A stretch of 64,000 nucleotides of DNA, taken from assembly GCF_027111275.1 (NCBI RefSeq), contig NZ_CP114286.1:2852001-2916000 (forward strand). The letters are read 5' to 3'. Position 1 is the stretch's first letter. Every line of letters begins with the position of its first letter. Position numbers and translations under genes: made by a program. The notes beneath the pieces were generated by a model. The model saw nothing but the letters and a program-made list of their open reading frames with translations. It ran no database searches and was not told the DNA's origin. Shown here one piece after another: positions 59,934 to 64,000 of this stretch. The DNA comes from Flavobacterium luteolum (GTDB lineage: Bacteria > Bacteroidota > Bacteroidia > Flavobacteriales > Flavobacteriaceae).

Positions 59934-61163
59934 ATGGCAGCAGAAGACAAAGAAATAATTTTATTAAAAGTTTCTGGACACGATAAAATTGGAGTTACAG
60001 CAGGATTAACAGCTGTATTGGCAGCATACGACGCCAATATTTTAGATATCGGGCAGGCAGATATTCATGATACGCTTTCTTTAGGAATTTTGTTCGAAAT
60101 TGCTGCAGGTTCTTCTTCAGCGCCTGTTTTAAAAGATCTTTTGTTCAAAGCATATGAATTGGAAATTAAAGTAAAATTTATTCCAATTTCTATCGAAGAT
60201 TATGAAACTTGGGTAAAATCGCAATCAAAACAACGTTATATCATCAATATTTTGGGTGAGAAACTCGCAGCTTCACAATTGTCTGCAGTTACTCAAATAT
60301 TGTCAGATCAAAATTTAAATATTGACTCTATTATCCGATTAACAGGAAGAACTTCTGTTGTAGAAAAGGAAGAATATCCGCGTTCTTGTATTCAATTATC
60401 TGTTACAGGCGAAATTGTCAACAAGATCATCATGACGGCAAGTTTTATGGAAATTTCCAGAACGCTAAACGTTGATATCTCTTTCCAAGAAGATAATATT
60501 TATAGAAGAAACCGCCGTTTGGTTTGCTTCGATATGGATTCGACTTTAATTCAAACCGAAGTAATCGATGAGCTTGCTGAATTGAATGGAGTTGGAGATC
60601 AAGTGCGAGCTATTACAGAATCGGCTATGAACGGTGAAATTGATTTCAACGAAAGCTTCAAAAAGCGCATGGCTCTTCTAGAAGGTTTAAGTGAAGAAGT
60701 TTTGCAAAATGTTGCTGTCAATTTGCCGATTACACAAGGAGCACATCGTTTGATGAAAGCCTTAAAATACTACGGCTATAAAACAGCAATTCTTTCTGGA
60801 GGATTTACTTATTTTGGAGAATATCTTCAAAAAGAATTAGGAATAGATTACGTTCACGCCAATCAATTAGAAATAAAAGATGGTAAATTGACAGGTAAAT
60901 ATTTAGGTGATATTGTAGATGGTCAGAAAAAAGCAGAATTATTAAAAGCAATTGCAGAGAAAGAAGGAATTCATATCAATCAGACAATTGCGGTTGGAGA
61001 TGGAGCAAACGATTTGCCAATGCTAAACTTGGCTGGTCTAGGAATTGCTTTCCATGCTAAGCCAAAAGTTAAAGAAAGTGCTTCGACGTCAATTTCAAGT
61101 TTAGGTCTTGACGGTGTTTTGTACTTATTAGGATATCACGATAGATATATCGATATGATGTAA
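59934..61163 (+). CDS. serB: phosphoserine phosphatase with N-terminal ACT domains
   Basis: Last step of serine biosynthesis. The 409-residue product starts with two ACT-like regulatory domains (about 1-90 and 100-185), then a HAD phosphatase domain with nucleophile D200 and general acid D202 in CFDMDSTLIQTEVIDELA, the motif II serine in AILSGGFT, and motif III/IV in VGDGANDLPML. An upstream in-frame codon at 59907 would add nine residues not needed. The ACT domains probably bind serine for feedback control. Confidence 0.95.
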   Translation: MAAEDKEIILLKVSGHDKIGVTAGLTAVLAAYDANILDIGQADIHDTLSLGILFEIAAGSSSAPVLKDLLFKAYELEIKVKFIPISIEDYETWVKSQSKQRYIINILGEKLAASQLSAVTQILSDQNLNIDSIIRLTGRTSVVEKEEYPRSCIQLSVTGEIVNKIIMTASFMEISRTLNVDISFQEDNIYRRNRRLVCFDMDSTLIQTEVIDELAELNGVGDQVRAITESAMNGEIDFNESFKKRMALLEGLSEEVLQNVAVNLPITQGAHRLMKALKYYGYKTAILSGGFTYFGEYLQKELGIDYVHANQLEIKDGKLTGKYLGDIVDGQKKAELLKAIAEKEGIHINQTIAVGDGANDLPMLNLAGLGIAFHAKPKVKESASTSISSLGLDGVLYLLGYHDRYIDMM

Positions 61164-61170
61164 TTTACAA

Positions 61171-61240
61171 GTTGTCACCCTGAGCGAAGTCGAAGGGCTT
61201 TCATGTAGAAAAGGGCTTCGACTCCGCTCAGCCTGTCAAC
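61171..61240. repeat. palindromic repeat, CCTGAGCGAAGTCGAAGG family
   Basis: CTGAGCGAAGTCGAAG (61180-61195) pairs with CTTCGACTCCGCTCAG (61216-61231) with one mismatch, and the outer GTTG/CAAC bases extend the palindrome. The 18-base core is identical to that at 28573-28590. Confidence 0.85.
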
Positions 61241-61268
61241 CGAAATAAAGAGAAAATTCACCTCATTT

Positions 61269-61372
61269 TTGTCATTTCGACGTAAGGAGAAATCTTCGCA
61301 AGTAGCTTCGTAAAGAGAATCCAATCTTTGTCGAATTTCTCACGAAGATTTCTCCTTACGTCGAAATGACAA
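61269..61372. repeat. perfect 30-bp inverted repeat
   Basis: The arms are 61269-61298 and 61343-61372, perfectly complementary, around a 44-base loop. The core word is GTCATTTCGACGTAAGGAG. It resembles a widely dispersed intergenic palindrome of flavobacteria. Confidence 0.85.
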
Positions 61373-61418
61373 TATTGAGAAAATCTTAGCAACTTAGAAT
61401 CTCAGAATCTTAATAATG

Positions 61419-61503
61419 GCATGTCCCTCCGGGTCGGGCTATCCGTTTCAATCTTTTATGCCGAACCCCGGCATAAAAGGATTTCCACTTCTATCCCTCA
61501 TGC
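61419..61503. repeat. hairpin-bearing repeat element (GGATAGC family, reverse)
   Basis: GCAT at 61419-61422 pairs with ATGC at 61500-61503, and CTTTTATGCCG (61453-61463) with CGGCATAAAAG (61469-61479) around a five-base loop. On the reverse strand it contains GGGATAGAAGTGGAAATCC and GAAACGGATAGCCCG, resembling the element at 56219. Confidence 0.75.
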
Positions 61504-61524
61504 GGGTTTAGTGGAATTAACGTT

Positions 61525-61767
61525 TTATTTTCTTGATTCCAATTCCTTTTTCATTTCCTTTAAATTCTTCAGATTCAAGAAAAGAATAGGCAATAACGCA
61601 ACAGGAATAACATTCATAGCGCTAAAGCCTTTCATAAAAACAATGAAGGTATTAAGAACGAATAGCATAAAAAGAACAACGCAAAAAATAGTATTCACAG
61701 TTTTTAGTGTCTTCTGATTTTTAATCAGTTCTTCGTTGCTCATTTCGCTGAATTTTGTGTCTTTCAT
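61525..61767 (-). CDS. small two-helix membrane protein
   Basis: An 80-residue protein: a polar N-terminus (MKDTKFSEMSNEELIKNQKTL), two hydrophobic helices (VNTIFCVVLFMLFVLNTFIV and IPVALLPILFLNL) and a K/E-rich tail. It has only one cysteine, so it should not be called a redox-active disulfide protein, although I recall that label on similar flavobacterial sequences. It lies 15 bases after the stop of the GH3-like gene on the same strand, so the two are probably in one transcript. Confidence 0.75.
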   Translation of the reverse strand: MKDTKFSEMSNEELIKNQKTLKTVNTIFCVVLFMLFVLNTFIVFMKGFSAMNVIPVALLPILFLNLKNLKEMKKELESRK

Positions 61768-61782
61768 TTTTATAAGTTGTTA

Positions 61783-63294
61783 TTAGCACATTTCTTTCAA
61801 TTGTTCCAAATAATCTCTCTGATTCGAAAGCCTCGGAATCTTATGCTGGCCTCCTAATTTGTCTCTTTCTTTCAGCCAATCATAAAATAAATTCTCTCGA
61901 GCAACATTAATCACCAAAGGATTTAAAGTCATATTATTGTAGCGTTTCGCTTCGTAATCTGAGTTTAGAGTTTGCAGAGTTTCATCTAGTACTTTTTGGA
62001 AAAGACCAACATCAGCAGGATGTTTCTTAAATTCAATCATCCATTCGTGAGCGCCTTTTTCTTTATCATGCATAAAAATAGGAGCAACCGTATAATCGAT
62101 AACTTCAGTTTGTGTTACTTGACAAGCTTTTGCAATCGCCTGATCGGTATTTTCTACCATTAATTCTTCGCCAAAAACATTGATATGATGTTTAGTTCGT
62201 CCCGTTACTCTAATTCTGTATGGATTTAAAGAAGTAAAACGAACCGTGTCGCCAATTAAATAGCGCCACAAACCAGAATTTGTAGTAATAACAATAGCGT
62301 AATTTTTATTCAATTCAACATCGGCCAAGCGAACTACTTTTTGGTTTGGAGATCCAAAAGTGTCCATCGGAATAAATTCGTAGAAAATTCCGTAATCCAG
62401 CATCAATAATAAGTCACTTGAGTTATTCAAGTCTTGAATTGCAAAAAAGCCTTCAGAGGCATTGTATATTTCGTAATATCTAAAATCCTTGCTTGGTAAA
62501 AGTTTTTTATACTGTTCTCTATAAGGAGAAAAACTTACACCTCCGTGAAAGTAAACTTCCAGATTTGGCCAAAGTTCCAGTAGACTCTGTTTTCCTGTAT
62601 TCTCTAAAACTTTATTCATTAAAACTAGCATCCAAGAAGGAACTCCTGCAAAACTGGTTACGTTTTCGTTTTTAGTTTCATTGATAATAGCGGCAATTTT
62701 CGTTTCCCATTCGCTCATTAGGGAGGTTTTGCTGCTTGGCGTACTGCTGAATTCAGCCCAAATAGGCATGTTTTCAATTAAAATAGCCGATAGATCACCG
62801 AAGAAAGTATTGTTGTTTTCGTAAATCTGAGAGCTTCCTCCTAAACGGAGACTTTTTCCTAAAAACAATTCAGAATCTTCATTATTATTTAAATATAGAC
62901 ACAAAAGATCTTTACTGCCTTTGTAATGGCAATCCTCCAAAGCCTCATTACTTACAGGAATAAATTTACTTTTTGCATTTGTAGTTCCGCTCGATTTGGC
63001 AAACCATTTAATAGGGCTTTCCCAAAAAACATTTTGTTCTCCCAAACGAGTACGTTCAATAAGTGGCTGTAATTCCTCGTAAGTTGCAATCGGAACTCTT
63101 TCAGCAAAGGTTTGATAGGAACTAATGGTAGAAAATTCATATTTTTTTCCAATAACTGTATTTTCAGATGCCGTCAATAAGTTATGCAATAATTCTTCCT
63201 GAACTTCATTTGGGTATTTTAAAAAAAGCTCTATTTGGTGAATCCTTTGTTTGAGGACCCAAGATGCAAACGAATTGATAATAGATAAAGGCAT
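61783..63294 (-). CDS. GH3 family acyl-acid-amido synthetase-like protein
   Basis: A 503-residue protein of the GH3 fold (adenylate-forming acyl-acid-amido synthetase superfamily). It has an N-terminal ATP/AMP-binding part with the serine-rich SSGTTNAKSKFIPVS motif and later the GEELMVENTDQAIAKA region near the second domain. Plant GH3 enzymes conjugate hormones to amino acids; the bacterial substrates are unknown, so no hormone role should be implied. It starts at 63294 and has a divergent DUF2797 gene. Length is normal for bacterial members. Confidence 0.93.
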   Translation of the reverse strand: MPLSIINSFASWVLKQRIHQIELFLKYPNEVQEELLHNLLTASENTVIGKKYEFSTISSYQTFAERVPIATYEELQPLIERTRLGEQNVFWESPIKWFAKSSGTTNAKSKFIPVSNEALEDCHYKGSKDLLCLYLNNNEDSELFLGKSLRLGGSSQIYENNNTFFGDLSAILIENMPIWAEFSSTPSSKTSLMSEWETKIAAIINETKNENVTSFAGVPSWMLVLMNKVLENTGKQSLLELWPNLEVYFHGGVSFSPYREQYKKLLPSKDFRYYEIYNASEGFFAIQDLNNSSDLLLMLDYGIFYEFIPMDTFGSPNQKVVRLADVELNKNYAIVITTNSGLWRYLIGDTVRFTSLNPYRIRVTGRTKHHINVFGEELMVENTDQAIAKACQVTQTEVIDYTVAPIFMHDKEKGAHEWMIEFKKHPADVGLFQKVLDETLQTLNSDYEAKRYNNMTLNPLVINVARENLFYDWLKERDKLGGQHKIPRLSNQRDYLEQLKEMC

Positions 63295-63364
63295 GAATCT
63301 GTTTTTTAGTTAACTAATTTTAGGTTTTAAATCTTACAATCTGTGCAAAACAAAAAACTTAAAA

Positions 63365-63395
63365 TTTGAATATCGACAGACAAATAGTAACTTTG
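63365..63395 (+). promoter_or_regulatory. DUF2797 gene promoter
   Basis: TTTG at 63365-63368 and TAACTTTG at 63388-63395, 19 bases apart, match the Bacteroidota -33/-7 pattern well. The leader to the ATG at 63536 would be about 135 bases. Confidence 0.7.
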
Positions 63396-63535
63396 TCTTC
63401 ATATCAAAAATAATATTTTTTTGTAATAAACAATTCAATTTACGGTAAAGATTCTACCGAAAAAGTCGAATTTAACACAAAAAACTTTAAATCTTTTGAG
63501 AAGTCTAAATCAGCAATTATAAATAAAAAATACAA

Positions 63536-64000
63536 ATGCAATATCAAGGTGTACTGACAAAAATGCAAACTGAACTTGGGAGTCCAATTCAATATTATTT
63601 GGTTTTCGAGGATAGTTTCTTAAACATGAATCAATTATTAGATAAAGAAATTGAAATCAATTTTGTGGGTTGCCAATGTTTGAATTGCGGTAAAAAGAAA
63701 AAAATATACCGACAAGGTTTTTGTTATGAATGTTTTTATTCAAGTCCAGCAGTTGGAGATTGGATTATGAGGCCAGAATTGAGTACGGCACATTTGGGAA
63801 TTGCAGACAGGGATTTGGAATATGAATCTAAAGTTCAGCTACAACCGCACATTGTATATTTGGCTTCGGCATGCGAGATAAAAGTAGGTGTTACCCGTAA
63901 AACTCAAGTTCCTACCAGATGGATAGATCAAGGCGCTTCTCAAGCGATTGCCATTGTTGAGGTTCCAAACCGTTATTTGGCTGGAATTACAGAGGTGGCA
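63536..64000 (+). CDS. DUF2797 domain protein, 5' part (cut by window end)
   Basis: An open frame of at least 155 codons that runs off the window. It starts at the ATG at 63536 with MQYQGVLTKMQTELGSPIQY. A four-cysteine cluster, CQCLNCGKKKKIYRQGFCYEC, looks like a zinc site, and the C-terminal visible part reads IKVGVTRKTQVPTRWIDQGA, which matches my memory of DUF2797. Function unknown. It is divergent from the GH3-like gene with a 241-base spacer holding its promoter. Confidence 0.8.
   Translation, partial: MQYQGVLTKMQTELGSPIQYYLVFEDSFLNMNQLLDKEIEINFVGCQCLNCGKKKKIYRQGFCYECFYSSPAVGDWIMRPELSTAHLGIADRDLEYESKVQLQPHIVYLASACEIKVGVTRKTQVPTRWIDQGASQAIAIVEVPNRYLAGITEVA

Larger units (their letters stand above)
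61164..61524. repeat. 361-base intergenic island of palindromic repeats
   Basis: No gene is supported here. The region holds, in order, a CCTGAGCGAAGTCGAAGG-type palindrome (61171-61240), a perfect 30-bp inverted repeat (61269-61372), a low-complexity stretch with repeated CTTAGAATCT-like words (about 61385-61415), and a hairpin element (61419-61503). All sit between serB and a minus-strand small gene, so they may also stop transcription. Confidence 0.8.

Noticed and set aside
61421-61717. A 98-codon plus-strand frame between serB and the GH3-like gene.
   Set aside because: It begins in a repeat element and then runs antisense to the small two-helix gene, which has a better protein-like composition.
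61783-63294. Auxin-conjugating enzyme.
   Set aside because: GH3 is a fold name; no evidence links the bacterial protein to plant hormones.
1-64000. tRNA, rRNA, insertion sequences or recent foreign islands.
   Set aside because: I looked for conserved tRNA arms, rRNA motifs and transposase genes and saw none; base composition seems even throughout. A tRNA search program would be decisive.

Overview
The window looks like chromosomal DNA from a Flavobacterium close to F. johnsoniae. The evidence is low GC content, promoters of the Bacteroidota form (TAnnTTTG, sometimes with an upstream TTTG), almost no Shine-Dalgarno sites, and flavobacterial genes such as the type IX secretion translocon SprA, the gliding-associated RemB, PorP/SprF, DUF4270, DUF6089 and DUF4403 proteins. 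Species assignment rests on recognising proteins and gene order, not on a database search. I saw no rRNA, tRNA, CRISPR array, insertion sequence, integrase or prophage; the region is mostly core genome with some accessory clusters.

Layout. 1-14.5 kb: end of a CBS-domain gene, malic enzyme (maeB), ruvA, then sprA, gcvH, a VanZ-like gene, deoC and remB. This order links the gliding/type IX secretion genes sprA and remB. 14.6-19.75 kb: assembly and accessory genes for an aa3/caa3-type cytochrome oxidase (ctaB, two subunit III genes, subunit IV, a cysteine-less SCO paralogue, a true SCO, DUF420, a small CxxC membrane protein). 19.77-21.2 kb: DUF4403 lipoprotein. 21.3-28.55 kb: a MacAB-TolC-type export cluster with one ATPase, two permeases, two adaptors and one TolC. 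28.66-33.4 kb: tsaB, mscS, a helical charged protein, a NifU-like scaffold, a PorP/SprF protein and a gamma carbonic anhydrase.

33.45-38.3 kb (minus strand): a six-gene cluster joining an outer-membrane barrel protein, a Kelch lipoprotein, a DUF4907 lipoprotein, a LytS-type sensor kinase, a secreted intradiol-dioxygenase-like lipoprotein and a LytTR regulator. It is my best candidate for an undescribed signalling or envelope system. 38.5-41.1 kb: DUF4270 lipoprotein and a barrel protein. 41.1-47.8 kb (minus): envelope biogenesis genes DUF6089-uppS-bamA-ompH-ompH, then murI. 47.9-49.5 kb: nadK and a CBS protein. 49.6-55.4 kb: pdxJ, an alpha/beta hydrolase, a small membrane protein, and tig-clpP-clpX for protein folding and turnover. 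55.5-59.8 kb: L,D-transpeptidase-like lipoprotein, a GlxA-type regulator and a divergent cassette alternating VOC and SRPBCC proteins. 59.9-64 kb: serB, an island of three palindromic repeats, a small membrane protein, a GH3-like protein and the start of a DUF2797 gene.

Several large intergenic palindromes look like members of dispersed repeat families. Two perfect inverted repeats (30-31 bp arms) and a terminator-like hairpin inside the mscS leader are the most striking non-coding structures.
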